Positions 36,924 to 50,668 of a DNA stretch of 64,000 bases are shown here, one piece after another. The DNA is from Breviolum minutum Mf 1.05b.01 (Eukaryota; Sar; Dinophyceae; Suessiales; Symbiodiniaceae), in assembly GCA_000507305.1 (NCBI GenBank), contig DF239624.1, forward strand, positions 1-64,000. Direction: 5' to 3'. Both the position numbers and the translations under genes were made by a program. Position 1 is the first letter of the stretch, and each line of letters begins with the position of its first letter. A model generated the notes under the pieces. That model was not told where the DNA came from, did no database searches, and saw only the letters and a list, made by a program, of their open reading frames with translations.

Positions 36924-39900
36924 GTGGCCTCATCCAACAAGCGCGTTTACGTTTGGGATGTGGCGGCAGAGAAGGTGCAAGTGAGATGGAGCATGATGGA
37001 GCATGGAAGATATGGATGTTGTTTCTTTACCAAAAATAGGCTATGCATTGGGTTGCCCCCCCGCCCAGTAACAGTGGGAAATAAAGGTTTTCAGGGGTCC
37101 CCTACTAAACGATATAATGATCCTGGTGGTGGGACAACCCGAGGTATGCAGTACTTCATGGTACGGTACTAATGTGGTCGTAGGGTATCATACAATAATG
37201 CAATACAATACATGATCTTGTTTGGTATGAACATCCCAGCTGATTTGAGTTGTATTGTTTTTTTTCACATCGCTAGAATCCACCACGAAGTTGGTGGATG
37301 ATTTGTCCATTCATGCAAATATCCAGGGTACGAAGCTCCTTGTCAAACAATTACGCACCCTAAGGTATCACCGCTTACCAAATGTAGATGACTTGCATGA
37401 AGCATTCACAGCAAGAAAAACTAATAGAAATTCGCACATCTACCACCAGCCCCATCCCGCAAAAGCAGTAGAAGTAGCACAACTTCAGAATATCAAATAG
37501 AGAGCTGACATATTTGGACACCAAAAGATTTAAGAGCTTTGAAAAATTGTTTGGGGTTTCTTTGGAGGTGCTGGCGGCAGTGAACGCTCATTCTCGGCCC
37601 TTGACCTGTTTGCGTTTGGCACAGTTGGGGAGACCCAAAGGATCCCATGCGAGGCATCAAAAATCAAGAAGAGTGTCGTAGTCATAGCAACATCATGATA
37701 AATGAAATGGCATTAATGCAACCACAATGTAAGTAAGTATTGTAGATCCAATATATAGTATAATCCCATTCCTCCGTGATAGAACATATCTAATGACATG
37801 ATTATTTCCTTGTATGGTATGGAAGAAGCAAACTGAAACGTCGCATTTTTTTAAATTGCCTTCCCTTTTCAACCCGACGGTGGGCTGAGGCCCCATGCAG
37901 CCGCGGCGGCAGCTTCTATGGACATTTTCTACACAGCGGCGTTGGATGGCACCGTGAAGCTTTGGGACTTGAGGTCTATGCAGGACATTTGGATGGTAAG
38001 GATGGATGGCAAGGATGAGGGCAACCAGTACTACCAAGTATTGAAGGTGAAAAATAGTGGACGTATTGATGGATTCAGAATTTTTGGGTGTTTTATAAGT
38101 TGGATGTATATATATAATATATATATATATATTTTTTGAATTTTGTCCAGTGGCAGTGTTGATTTTTGCTGATTTGTGCATGGCTTAGTTTCTGTTTCCT
38201 GTTTCGCTATATTTTTGTTTTTACAAGTGCTAAATCACACCCGAATGAAATGCCCCAATGCACCAAAGGTAGACTTCGGCAAAGATTCCTTGAAGTATGG
38301 GGTTTCCATGGATTTCTGTTATCTAAATCTTTACCGCTCTAAGCAGTTGCACGTGTCAATCAACCCTAGCTCAACAGTTTTGCCAAGGAGTGTCAATCTT
38401 TTCGTGGAGGCCCATGGCTAAGTTGCACCGTCAGCCATCAGCTGTTGAAGAAGTTTTGGGCGTTGCAAATGTTTGAACAATCACTCTGTACAAGTGCAGT
38501 TGTGTGAACTGCCAGTGATGGTTTGGAGGTTGACGAAACTACTCATGTTGGTTGTCCGGTTTGAGACATACAGTATATGAAAAGTATATTGCATGTACAG
38601 AAATGTACAGAAGGTAAATATATACCTGGACTATGTTGATTAAAGTCCTACTTACAACACATGGCCTTAGATAAGTCTTATCAGGCTTTATGCCGAGTAC
38701 GCAACCGTGTGCCAGTCCTTTGAACTTAATGAGCTTGCTTTGGCGTGTTGATTGAACTGTTGGTAGCTTGAATACTCCACTGCGGAAGGGGGGGGGGCAG
38801 GACGGATCCAAAATTCAGGGGAAAAGGCGTCATAATGTGGATGCATTCTTTTGGGAGTGGGTTCAGGTATACTGATTGCTACATTCAACTTGCTGACTAG
38901 TCCAGACTTGCTGACTAGATCATGTTTTGGACTAGTATTGCTTTGCGTGCGTGAAGTTGTACATTGTATCAGTAACTTGTGGATGTAATGGATATGTGTC
39001 CGAATTTTCCCTCCGCTCAGGACTCAGGCGAGGCAAGGTAAGGCCATCCTCAATTGAATTGATGCAGGTCATATCCACTCAGCTCAAAGAATGCGCTGCA
39101 GGCGAAGGGGGGAGATTTTGAGCCACTTACATTGTTCCAGGGGCTATCCATTTCCTATTCCCATACCGGGTGGTTTTGAAGAGGGTAAAAGCATGTAAAA
39201 GCTATGAATCCTATTTAACGTGTGTGTTTATTGTTGTTTATTTTTGTGTATTCTCCCTTCACATTTCCGTTTGTCCATTTCGGAAAGATGATGTCGGGGT
39301 GCGTGCAGTTTCGGACATACCCATTATAAATGTGGCCAAACTGTAGTATGGCGTTTCAGCAGGATATGGGGATTGATGGACACTTGTTAAGTTTATGCAT
39401 AGACCGATGTATGTGAATATGTGTGTATAATAGTGGTAAATATATGGTTGACCTCCATATATGTACATTGGGGAATCGTACGTACACTCAGTGACAATGA
39501 CATTCAATGATAGAGAAATCACATACAAAGATACTGGATATTATGATTACAGTTTAATGATATCAGATTACATATAATACTAGTAGTCTACTTCTACAGA
39601 CCAAAATGAATCTTATCCATCACAGAAACATGTTTGAAATTATAACTTGATGCTTTTCCATCCACGGTTGTTTTGTGTTGAGGCTTAGCCCTTGTTTGCG
39701 TTACGTGGGCGCGCCCTCTGAAGATGGATCTGTTTGTGCAAGGGCCTCAAGTACCAGTTCGGGCGCAGGGTGTATTTGATATAAGCCACTGGGTTTTTGC
39801 GGCTTTCTTTCATGGAAAAATACGTGGAACATGACAAACAGAGATTTTAAATAGAGTGGTGGATGGGTCGACGTTTGAGCTTACCGAGGAGGCTTTCAAT

Positions 39901-42900
39901 GCCTACTCAATCATACGATAGCACTGAAAACTTTATCAACATTGCCCACTGGTTGTTACGGCTCTTCAATAAGGGTACCATACAGACCATACAGAAAATT
40001 ATCCTACTATACCATTTAGCCGTGTATTGCTTTACTTACTTTACTTGGTATAGACACTTTGAATATGTTTTAAGTATAGCAGCATTTATGTATACAATAT
40101 ATGATATGTTTAGTTTCTTCATTTTGTTGGTTCCCAACTCCAACGGGGGGCCGGGGCCGCCGTGCGGGATCCAGGTCTATGATGTTCGAACGGGGCAAGT
40201 CTTGGGAACCAAGCACTGTCATAGGGACCGATTTTTCGTTGGGCCTGGCGGAGGCTTGGCGGACAGAAAACGATGTATAGATACAGGTACTATCGATATG
40301 TAAAGACATGTTGGTATATGAGTAAGGAGACATTCTAAGATGGGTAGAAATGCTAATGCAGATGTTGTTGCTGCTACATTTTCTACTAAGAATCATGATC
40401 ATGATGATCATGATTAAGTAGTGAGAACAATTTTAGCAATAATAACTGTTCAACAACTATAGCAATTAGGAATAGTAGCAGCATTTGTAGGGGTGATAGT
40501 AATGATATTAGTATTGTAGTATAGTCAGATGTGTAGATAAGCCAAAGTAAATTTTAGTGTACTGGATTGTATGGATAGGCCTATCAATATGGGCAGATAG
40601 ATGGAGAGTGGAGATTATATCCCATGATGTTTACAAGTACGTAGCTACACAATCTCATGTTGCTGGACGAACTCCTGCACCAAGTAAAAAAAACCTTAGA
40701 ATCACTGAAAATACATTGAATAGTTGCAATATAAACCCAACTTTACTATAGGATATGGTGGTACCCAACAATTTTTCAGCAGTATATATGTACTAACATT
40801 GCACGATTTTTGTTTCTCGTAAATGAACATCCAGCAATCTCGGCAGGATGCCTGTGTGGCAGTCGATCTTCAACCTCGCACCGGCTCCATGGTGAGTTGT
40901 GGCTTCGATGGGATGGTTTGGAGCACCTGGCGGTCAATCGTTGTCACAGGTGATGAGACATGGTGGAAACATGACGGAACAATGGATGACTGGAAAATTC
41001 AGTGACTTTTGCAGAGAACTGAATGAGGTAAATTGCCATTGATTGCTCACTGTTATTGTTGTTTCTTCTACAGTATGACGTTTTCCCCTTTGTCACTCAA
41101 AAAGACTCTTGAAAGCATGTCCATCCTGGACTTGTTGATGACTCTATATGAGTTGGCTTCAGAATGATGGAGAGGATTGCCCCCAATTTTTGTTTTTTTG
41201 CAGATTCAGATGATGGTATTCTACAATCATTCCATGTTGCAAGCGCATAAGCGCAAAAGCGCTAAGGTTCAATTCTTCCGCGCGCCAGCTGCAGGTGCGA
41301 ACAAGAGATGAGCAAATAAAATAAGATAATGGCCTAATACAGCCTATGATACCGTTGGTTTGGATGCACCCTTTTGCTGGATAGTGAAGACTGTAGGAAT
41401 CAATAGGGGGTGAAAATACACCAAAGACACTCCGGTCGCAGCTGGCTCAAGCTTAAAGTACTTCCTTTGAGCGTCGATTTCAACATTCAACATGCCCGTG
41501 TTGCAGGTGGCATGGGGCATTCAGGGATTGGTGCAACCAGTAGCCACTAAACCCTGAGGTATAGTAAGAACGAGGAGGCAACACGAGGACCCAAGAGTTT
41601 TTGCCATGTTGTATGGCATCCATGCTGAACACCAAACTGATTTAGATATTGGATTGTGTGCTTTGGACAACGACTATACTGAATTATTTGGTTGAAGCCT
41701 GTCCATCTTGAACGTGAAAACAAATTGACCAAACAATCTTCACTTGGACTTGGAAAGAGGGTGTTTAGATTTCAACTTCTAACCCGGCCCCAAAACGAAC
41801 TCTGGGCATTTGAAAGTGGGTGGAAGCCCACTGGGTGATGAAGGTTCCATATAGAACAGGGATGTATGTCCACTTTGAGCTTGACCAACCGTCGTTTTGA
41901 CCAGGTGTTTCCCAAGTCGTGATGTTAATACCCCAGTACGTGTGTCACTATGCCTGACCACCCCGCATGTTTCTGTTACAGTATGCAGAAGTGATTTGGT
42001 GCCCCTGCCATCTTAAGAACTTGGAGTGACATTTGTCCAGTTGAACCGAATCTGTCCTGTCAGAGTTTTCTCGTTTGTAATTTGTGCAGTTCATGGTTGT
42101 TCCATGTTGTTCCTCATTCTAGGCCGATGGGCATTTCGTTCAGTTCTATGCATTTCCATTATATATTCTTTTCTGATGATTTCTGTATCAGAGGGTCAGA
42201 AGATGTAACACACCAGCCTAGTTTATAGCTAGCATCTCCAGGATGTATGTAACATCTATCATTCTTTGATTTAACATACTTTAGTTCTTTAGTTCAGTTT
42301 GTCCAAATTTTGAATTTCCAGTTGCTGATCTCGACTTTTTTTCAACTTGGAACCAGGCGGCCGAGTCGGTGCCATTGACTGGAGTTGAGGGAGACTATGT
42401 GGCACCCGCTGCGAGGGATACCTATTTCTCCCAAGAACCCAATTTGATCGCACCCTTCGACTTTGATTACGACGCTTGCTTTTCAATTGAGTTCACTAGC
42501 AAGAGGCATATAACACCTTTTAGCTACAAGTTTGGGGATCCACCGGAGTCCATGGTTTGTCTAAGTTTCCTGTTGTGCAAAAGCGGTACTTTTCCACAAA
42601 GGTGTCACAATATCTAGCTATGATATACTCTGATATACCAATGGAGATTTCACATCGTAGTATCCTGGATTTGGTTTGGCCAGGAGTTCTAATATTCTAA
42701 TAAATCAGGAGTGTTTTTTATAGATGGACGTTTTCGATGATGGACCTTTCTGGTGGTGGTGAATATGAAATGAATCTTCGAGTGCTGATTCTTTGTTATG
42801 TCAGGTCATGTCGGGTCCATAGCTATCCTTTTGGTGTGGTACGTACATGTGCTTTGGAAAACTGCTGGAAATTGTGTGTGTGTGTGTTGACGTTGTACGA

Positions 42901-43057
42901 CTTTGTGCAACAATTCATTTTCCTAATACTCTAATATTCAATCTGCGGATGATAGACGAGTCAGGCTGCCAGTTTTCAAAAAAACAATAAGTGCACGTTG
43001 GGTGGCGTTCAGCTCAAGTTCGAAACAGTTCAGTCTACTGCAAAGAGCTTGGATTGA
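36924..43057 (+). CDS. WD40-repeat protein, 12 phase-consistent exons
   Basis: Exons: 36924-36980, 37568-37623, 37890-37995, 38801-38866, 39021-39037, 39068-39169, 39689-39769, 40114-40198, 40835-40939, 41214-41294, 42357-42554 and 42956-43057 (TGA). All eleven junctions are in phase and give 351 residues. Propeller blades are visible: NKRVYVWDV (about 5-13), NAHSRPLTCLRLA with TAALDGTVKLWDLR (25-65), SEDGSV, FFILLVPNSNGG with GIQVYDVRTGQ (163-190), and VAVDLQPRTGS with SCGFDGMVWSTW (191-223). A basic stretch (LQAHKRKSAKVQ) follows, and then about 100 residues that are not WD (SQEPNLIAPFDFDYD, LGGVQLKFETVQ). WD40 proteins are scaffolds. More N-terminal exons must lie upstream, since the model starts inside a blade. 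Exon 39021-39037 is only 17 bases long. The exons at 38801 and 39068 are the least sure. I cannot name the orthologue. Confidence 0.7.
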
Positions 43058-44421
43058 TGTAAACATCTCGACCGACATATCAGATGTTGTCAGATCCATG
43101 AGTTTGATGCGTAATCAGATCGAGAGACCTTTCATTAGATGATTTAGATGGCTCCCCTCAATCCTGGACAACCACAAAAACAACTGTGAACAGATCAATC
43201 ACTTGCTCCTAGCGACCTCACCCGTGATTGTGAAAAAAAATTATGGAATGTGTCGACGCAGCTTTCAGGAATTTTGTTGGAAAATTGGGAGACTACAGCA
43301 TATTTCAGCATAATTTAAATACCCAAACGATATGATGTTCCTCAATTTGACATGAGACCTCAGACTTTGAGCTATTCCACCAATGTCAAGGTAAGAAGGT
43401 AATTTTCTTCGCTGAGACACCACGTTCTGAGGTATTGAGGTAAAACTCATGCACGCTAGGCAACGTATAATGGTACATTCATGTACATTCACATGTGTTT
43501 TTCTTCATGCATGGCTCTGCGAACGGATCAACACTGCTACTTTTCTGACAGACTAGAAGTTTGTCACCCAGGTATTGATAACTTGAAAGTTGCACTGGTA
43601 TGAGTCAAGCCGTTTTGTCTCAGGACACCATCATTGACTTCACCACAAAGCTGTGTCTGGGATTGCACTTGCATCCTCCCCCGCTGAATTGGGCTTATGT
43701 GATGGTCACAATGCAGTCCATAGCGTACGAATATACGCCGGATAAGTGAAGAGTGCCCACACGTCTCTATGAAGGGATCAGTTGACCAAATCGTTTGTGT
43801 TTGCATGTGTATACATAATTATTTATATCTAATGTATGTACACATTATTGATCATTATTGTACGGTAGTCACTTTGCGGAGTTACATCTCCGTTTCTGTA
43901 GTACAATGTAATGAATCCCTTGTGCACAGATGTGTACAATGTAGTGACATTCGATTGACAAGGTGTTTGTTTAGTGGTGACCACGGTGACCAGGAGATGG
44001 GCACAATACATTTTTTTGCCGCCTTGCTGGCCAACAGCACTGTGTTGTTTGCCATGTTTCTTACAGAAGCTTAGCTGCAAATCCATAGATGGCAAGCTGC
44101 TGAAGTGGTAGCGGGATTCTTTCGGGAGGGCAGTTGTTGCAGGTACTTAGTAGTGATGATAAATGTTGTTTTACATAGTTGGAAGAGGTTGGGAATCACT
44201 TGCAGCCGGTTTTGCTGGTCGTGGGCCACGCATACCATAAATAAGTCAGTGCGCGGAAGTTGCTGCTAAATAAATTTCAGAGTGTTAGTGACACTGCATC
44301 ACACCAGCCTGAAACAAACTACTGTATACAATTGAAGTCAGTCACTTACCTGTTGATGTCAACTTTTCCTCCATTTTTAAGCTACATCCCTTTGTGTTTT
44401 CTTTGGAGGCTGTGAAACACC
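43058..44421. other. Spacer, no gene seen
   Basis: No exon with bias and splice signals. Open frames over 43564-44095 on both strands look like chance. It probably contains the 3' end of the WD40 gene and the 5' region of the next. Confidence 0.4.
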
Positions 44422-47222
44422 ATGGTTGAGGTCTACCCAATTCTTAGGTTTTTGGGTCATCCCATCCACCCACGTGCCAATCCCAGGAAAAATGTGGAAT
44501 GGGACACTCGATCTCAGCATGTAGCTTTGACAGTTGACGGGATCAGGCGGGACAAAAACATGGTTTCTGCCAACGGTTCAAAGAACTTTTTTTGATTCAA
44601 AGAAAGGTATGCTTTGGAAAAAAGAAAGTATGAAAGGAAGTACAAAAGATTAATTCCAAATGAAGTTATTTAAAGCCAGATATCTGAACTTAAACATGTG
44701 TCTATGGTTCGGTGAAACTGGTTTCATCTTGCATGACCAGTGCCGTGAGGTACGTGAAGGAGCGCAGGAAGAGCTGTTGGGGCCTTTACTGTTGCGATCA
44801 GGGCAGAGACAGTAAGACTGTACCTTGGCTCAAGAATCGCTTATTTATGGTTGCTAGTTGGAAAACAACATGAGTTCACTGTGTTTGTGTTGTGTGATTT
44901 TTTTTGAGTAGTGGTGTGGTTGTAGTTTGAATTCGTTGAAATATGTATGGTTGTATCGTGCGGTTCGAGATCTCAATGAACCTCACAGCAAATGGCACGG
45001 TTAAGTTTCACAGGATTATATGCAGTAATTTGGTTTTGAAGATGTTCCGCGCCTAAAGGAATCCTTGGAACCCCAGCTGTTTTTTCTTAATGTAGCTCAG
45101 GCTAGCAGATGCAAGGTTCTGGAATTCTTGTCCCCTACCGAAGGGTTTTTTTTACCTCTAGAAACAAAAAAGGCACAACCCGTTTGGAGTTCTTACTGTA
45201 CAAGATATTTCTGGTTTTGCTGCTTGGCCAGGTGCCTTACGACAAGATCACTGATTGTGATATTCAGGCAGCATCAGGGTTGGACGGGAATTGCCTTGTT
45301 TACTGATCAATGACACCATTTGAATGCATTTGATCAGGAACCCGCTGGTACTGCCTGCTGCTGTTGCATCCCGCCCCTGGGCAGCAAAACGCAGCCGGTT
45401 GAAATGGCCGTTGGATGGGAGGAAAATGTCCGTGAATCGAGACATGTCGAGAAGCTGTACGGAAACTCTGATTGCACAGTTTGAAACGTATATTGTATAT
45501 ACACATTTTTTTGCTAGCAACTAGCACCGCCGCTAAAATCAACCATGAACCAAATAGTTGGTGAATCACATGGCAATGAAATGGATGGTTGATATTCCAA
45601 ATGCTATGTAAGATCCCTTTGCCTTCCTTCACGTGATTTATATACTTATCATTTCACCATATGGTTCTTCAACAACATCTCGAGAACCTGGAGGAGTGAA
45701 TCTGTTACCACCTCGTGAGAAGCTACTTTGAGGTAGCCCCAAAAATTCCACAGAAAGATCCCCGTGGATCCATGGTCCAATTGACATGGAATTGTTGGTG
45801 AACCAAAAGTATTTTGCTTGCAAGAAACAATGAATAGTTCCGTCCCCATACAATTCTGGAGACGACTATAGATTGTTTTATTTGCAATTGGATACAATTG
45901 GATACAATTGGACACTAGGAGTTTTAAATATCTAAGATTTGAAAACTGCATTTGACAAAATGGGAAGGATTTGTCAATCACATGTTTTCTGCTCCCAGGA
46001 ATGTCCTCTCGAAAGTTCATGTGGACACTGCTTCCAGTGGCCCGGGTGAGGGAGGAAAGGCCGGGCCCCATCCGGTGGAAAAGTTGGAGTTTCCGGTCTC
46101 CCATGACGACTTATGGGAAACGTATCTTATTACAATGGGGTGGTACTATCCCATAGTGGACATCCTGATTCTTGGTTGGAAATCTCATTGTTTCAGGAAA
46201 TACCCAACGACATCACCCTAAAATTCTACACGAAGTGTAGCCTGGTGGATGCTCCGGAAAGGTGAAACTAGCAGAGAAGAAAGCTAACGTCCCTTTTGTT
46301 GGAATGTTATGTTCCCGCCGTTTTTCAGCCATTTTTGGGCTGCTGTGGTGGGTGTTTGTAGCATAGGCATATCGACAATGATGGCAAAAGCGACTTGTTC
46401 TTCCACATGACTCTATCCCCTCCGGCCCCTCTGGAGTTGTATTGTTGCAAAGATATTTCTTTTGCACTCTCAACTCAATCAGTTTTCATGTGGCTACATA
46501 GATGTGAGCAGTAAAGTTGTTTGTGTTCGAAAGGAGATAAAACTCTACAAATGTCAATGGTGTATAACATCTATATACCTTAGAAATCCTTACGAACGAA
46601 ACAGGATTTCATAGGATGTTTTATCTTTGTTGCTCATGTAGCGTTCCACTGTTGCCAGATCAAACATGAGCTGGAACTGCATGGTTTGGTGGATGCGACT
46701 GCCTTCAAGCATTCAGTGCCTCGGAGAAACCTGGGACGATTCTACTCCTGTGCTTCCAGGAGTACTTCAAACTGTAATGAAACGCAAACCTACAAAGGTT
46801 CTTTAAACATGTTTTTTATTGATTTTGATTTTCATGTTCACTTAATTGGGAAACCATCCATTTTGAGGAGCATTTTTTTCAGATATTGAAGTCAACAACC
46901 GACTAGCATTGTTAATTCGGCAGATTTATTACTTTTCAGGGGGGCAAGATGTATAGTTATATACACTATACATGTTTACTTCATCAGTTTTAGGCAAAAA
47001 AAGCACAAGTAATGTTTTCCTTACTTCCAACAATCCAACCATTGCTGAAGCAACATATGAAAGGGGGGCATGGTTATATGAGCCTCCCAGGTTTGGGCCA
47101 TGAAGCGAAGGGTAGCTCCCAGTGGATCCAATGTCCCTATGCAGATGGTGCAAGGGACAGGCATGGCACCCAATCAAATGGAGATGCATACCAACTTGCT
47201 GACGGAAGCTCGGAGTCCTTGA
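44422..47222 (+). CDS. Conserved protist protein, PH-like (bPH/YdbS-type) fold suspected
   Basis: Seven exons: 44422-44546, 44750-44819, 45232-45267, 45338-45372, 45999-46074, 46659-46715 and 47091-47222 (TGA). They total 531 bases, giving 176 residues with every junction in phase. Visible motifs in order: VEWDTRSQHVALT (27-39), YVKERRKSCWGLYCCDQG (43-60), VPYDKITDCDIQ (66-77), EPAGTACCCCIP (78-89), VHVDTASSG (95-103), HELELHGLVDATAF (117-130) and VWAMKRR (134-140). From memory, this pattern (PYDKITDCDI-EPAG-Cys4-VDTASSG-HEL.L.GL) belongs to a family of short algal and protist proteins. Its layout resembles bacterial PH-like membrane-associated domains, but that is inference. Three introns use GC donors (after 44546, 45267 and 45372). 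An in-frame TGA lies just upstream of the ATG, which supports the start, although a further 5' exon cannot be excluded. Confidence 0.75.
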
Positions 47223-48190
47223 AGTATTGTGTTAGTTAATTTTGCGGTCACTTGTGTTTATCATGAAAGTGGAACATGTTCATTGTCCATATCTGATAGA
47301 ATTAAAGATATCAAAGGTAATTTTAATGACAAAGACATTCCTTTGCTCCATTTGTTGTTGTCGTTGATGCATTGGTGAGGGCGAAGTGAGTATATGTAGT
47401 TGGATATAGTTGGTAGATAATTTATTGATGTATATATGTAATATATATAACCGTGGCAACAAATCAAGAAATGGATAGAAATGCATCACAAAGACGTGCA
47501 TGTTATTTCTCTACAAGGCCACCATGTGATACCACGTGTACAATTTTACTACAGAGTTATATAATATTTCGTTTCCTTTTATATTGTATACATCAATGCA
47601 TTTTTTGTATACAAATTTTGTCAACGTATACAATGATTTGGCATCTTTGGCCCTGAATTTATGTTCCAGCATGTTCCAGCTATAGCATTCACACTTGCCA
47701 AAAAATATCCCAATTTCTATCGACTCCAATGGGGACAAGTTGGAATGACATCAGTCCAGAAGTCACAGATTTAGTCGGAAAACCTGGGTTGAATTGTTGA
47801 GCTGGGTCTGTTGAAGGGCGGAATATGACGTCATGTGGCTCCATATGGTCCATTTTGCCCAAGGTGTCAGGGAGTGTTGCTATCCTGTTTGTTCATCAAG
47901 TTACAAAGATGACATGTGATTTCATTTCCGTGGATCCCGGTCATGATGGCACAGCCCATAAGAGTCCTATAGGTCAACAAAAAGCATGCAAGGTGTAGTA
48001 TTGCAGCATCCTGAATTTGAGACCATCCAACTAGGTTTAAGATGGTTGAGATATTATTGAGGGGGGATGTTGATGATCTGCCCGGCGGACTGACATGATT
48101 GAAAACACATTTGTGAGCAATTTGATGGATTTTGAAGATGATGGATGGTTGACCTTGTCTTTCCAGTTCAGGTATGTTTAGTAAGATGAA
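47223..48190. other. Spacer, no gene seen
   Basis: AT-rich, no exon seen. Confidence 0.4.
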
Positions 48191-50164
48191 GTCGAGTCAT
48201 GTTCGCCCGAAACGAGGAGATTCGAGATGAACTCAAAATCTTGAACCAGAAGATGGACAAACGACTCTCTGGTGGGGGAAAGGGGGTCCAGGCGTGATAA
48301 AAAGTTGGATGACTTAATGACCGAACTATAGTTGAAAATTGTGTTTTCAGGGCAAGATTTCAGATGCAAAATTTGTGCTGGTCACAGTGACCGTGTGACC
48401 ATTTCATGTTATTTCTCCGGTGCCAATGCTCCCAGTTGCCCCTGTTGAAGTGATACATACAGCATATCATGTCATACATACAGGAGACATTTGGCATGTC
48501 TAGTTTACACTTCATGAACATTTCGATTCACAACATGTTTCAATCAAGACAGTGAACCGGTTCTATCGAGTCTGATATTTTTTCCACTTGAACTCCTAAC
48601 CAACTTTCACCATGTCCGTGTAATCGAGCTGTGCACCCAAGGATAGGGAAGCAAGCTTCACACGGCGCCGAGTTGTGAAGCAGGATGGAAGTGCTCCATG
48701 ATGGCAAAGAGACCAAGGAAATTTGTGTATCCAACATTTTGGAAAGCTTATCCATCCTTGTGTTTAAAATCATGTCTATCATGAGCATTGGGTTGAGATA
48801 TCAGAGACCATAGATTCCTTGCTTCACATGTATCATATATTGGGCAGCTTTTGAGGTTCCCCAGACCTTTATTTTCAGACCCAGAACTAGTAGTTGTCCA
48901 GAGTGACTGCGATCCTGGCCACTACCTTTGTTTTGTTCCCTAAGTAGCATTCTTCATGGATGTTTGAAGGATCATTAGGAACCTGCTGATTATCTTTGTG
49001 GGAAACTACGCACAACTTCGAGTACTAAATCTTGTGCGACTGAAACGGGTCTTGATCAAAAGCATCTTCAAAGGCTGACTTTTTGGTGCACTTGCCTCGT
49101 AGCTTGCATTGCCCCCTTGGGCTAAGCTCTAAGGGGCGCATCTTGGTTTGAAGCTAAGAAATGTAGCAGCAATGGAAGAGGCAACCATACGAACCTCAAA
49201 CCACGTTACCTGCACGTGTGACGGAGGATTCCTCCAAAAACAACCCCAAAAAAGTGAGCCAGCATTCAATTGTTCGGTCTGGGAATACATGTGTACCGAT
49301 GTTTTTGTCCATATGTACACGATATGATGATAAATGATGTATTTTTATGTATCTCTACGGTCTGTTTCTTGGAGGTTTCAGAAGGCTGTTTTGACATCAG
49401 CATACTATGTTACATACATGTTACTGTTACATACAATTTTGAATCACTGTAGTTTTTCTATGATAGTATATATGATCATATTAATGTATATTATATCGAT
49501 CATAGACCTCCAGATAGAATTTGAATCATCAAGTATCTAACAGTGACTCTTGAGGTATGTCAAATGATAGCTTTAAATGCTGTTGCAGTTTCCTGCTGGG
49601 CACTAGGTTCGGTAGGTGGCACCAGGCGCGGCACATGTGGCGGGTTTGTACAGTGACCCGCAGCCACAGATTGGTGGACTGGCGGAGAAAATGGAGCGAG
49701 TTGAGTCCAAAAGCTAAAGTCAGTGCTGTATGCAACATACATAAAATCGCATATCTAAAATATTTTGATTGCATGTGCTTGCTGCTTGTTGTGCTTTCAT
49801 CATTTTACATGGGTCAACTTCCTGAGATAGCGCTAGACCCCGCCAGCTATCTCTCAACCATCCTCGATAGTGTGAACATTCAAAATGCAAAGCGTCAACG
49901 TGTATGATGCCTTTTTGGGTGCCACAAGTTGGTTTTGTATCAGCAGCAGCTTGAAAAAAACACCAAAAATCTCTACTCCAACCGATTGGACCGTCTTACA
50001 GCATCAATTGGAGCTTTGTTCCTGTGCAACAGGTCGCAGTGGACCAGGCCAATGAGCCGAGCAGATTTAAAAATTGGGTTGTTAACGTGGTGCTGTGTTG
50101 TTTTATTGGATTCCAAATTCCTCTTTTTTGGTTGGTCCAAGACTCAAGGGATGAAAGATATTGA
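48191..50164 (+). CDS. Unknown protein with coiled-coil and membrane segment
   Basis: Exons: about 48191-48291 (NEEIRDELKILNQKMDKRLS, amphipathic helix, probably coiled coil, then a Gly-rich linker), 48351-48392 (GKISDAKFVLVTVT; in phase if the GC donor GCGTGA at 48292 is used), 49134-49215 (WFEAKKCSSNGRGNHTN), 49616-49712 (HVAGLYSDPQPQIGGL then EKMERVE), 49827-49904 (LDPASYLSTILDSV) and the terminal exon 50033-50164 (VDQANEPSRFKNW followed by VVLCCFIGFQIPLFWLV, a likely membrane helix, then DSRDERY-TGA). A tail-anchored layout (coiled coil, linker, helix near the C-terminus) is possible if these exons are one gene. That grouping is an inference, and the middle exons are not all phase-proven. 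Confidence 0.5.
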
Positions 50165-50584
50165 AAGATAATCAAAGGTAGAAAAGAGAGGGGGTGATAC
50201 AAAAGGTGGTTCAAAGTAAGTTGCAGCATGGCGGAAATTTCGAGAAATTCCATGAAATTCCTATGTTTTTATTTGTTGACCTCTAGCAGTCCTGAGCAAG
50301 CAGCTCTACATCGGTCACCTACTCACTGACTTGATGTGAGGCGGTGGCGGTATCAAGGAGCCACGCCAACGCCAGGGGCTCGTCAATCATGGGAAATGCT
50401 GATCCATAAAGCCAAGGAGAGTCTACCATGTTATTAGCACCGGGTTCCTTGATGTTTTAATTCAAATATAGGCTTTGTATTGTAGGCTTTGTTATGATTT
50501 ACTGTGACCCAAAACGCGGGGTTTCTTGGAGGCTGATCCGATGGGGTGGGCATCCCATGGGTGGCATCCCAATTTGAAACCGAG

Positions 50585-50668
50585 GTGAATCAGCTGGACC
50601 CGGGTTGCGTGAAGTGGAGTTGGGGATGCCCAGAGAGTTTCTGGATGAACAGCTCAAGTTGGGGCAGG
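50585..50668 (+). CDS. Single exon of an unknown protein
   Basis: Between an ACCGAG acceptor and a GTTGTG donor, the open frame reads GLREVELGMPREFLDEQLKL, with high third-position GC. It looks helical. It has no clear partner exons before 52830. Confidence 0.5.

Noticed and set aside
37277..37327. Possible exon (KLVDDLSIHANIQ) in the WD40 locus.
   Set aside because: It breaks phase, while 36980 joins 37568 directly and restores a normal blade.
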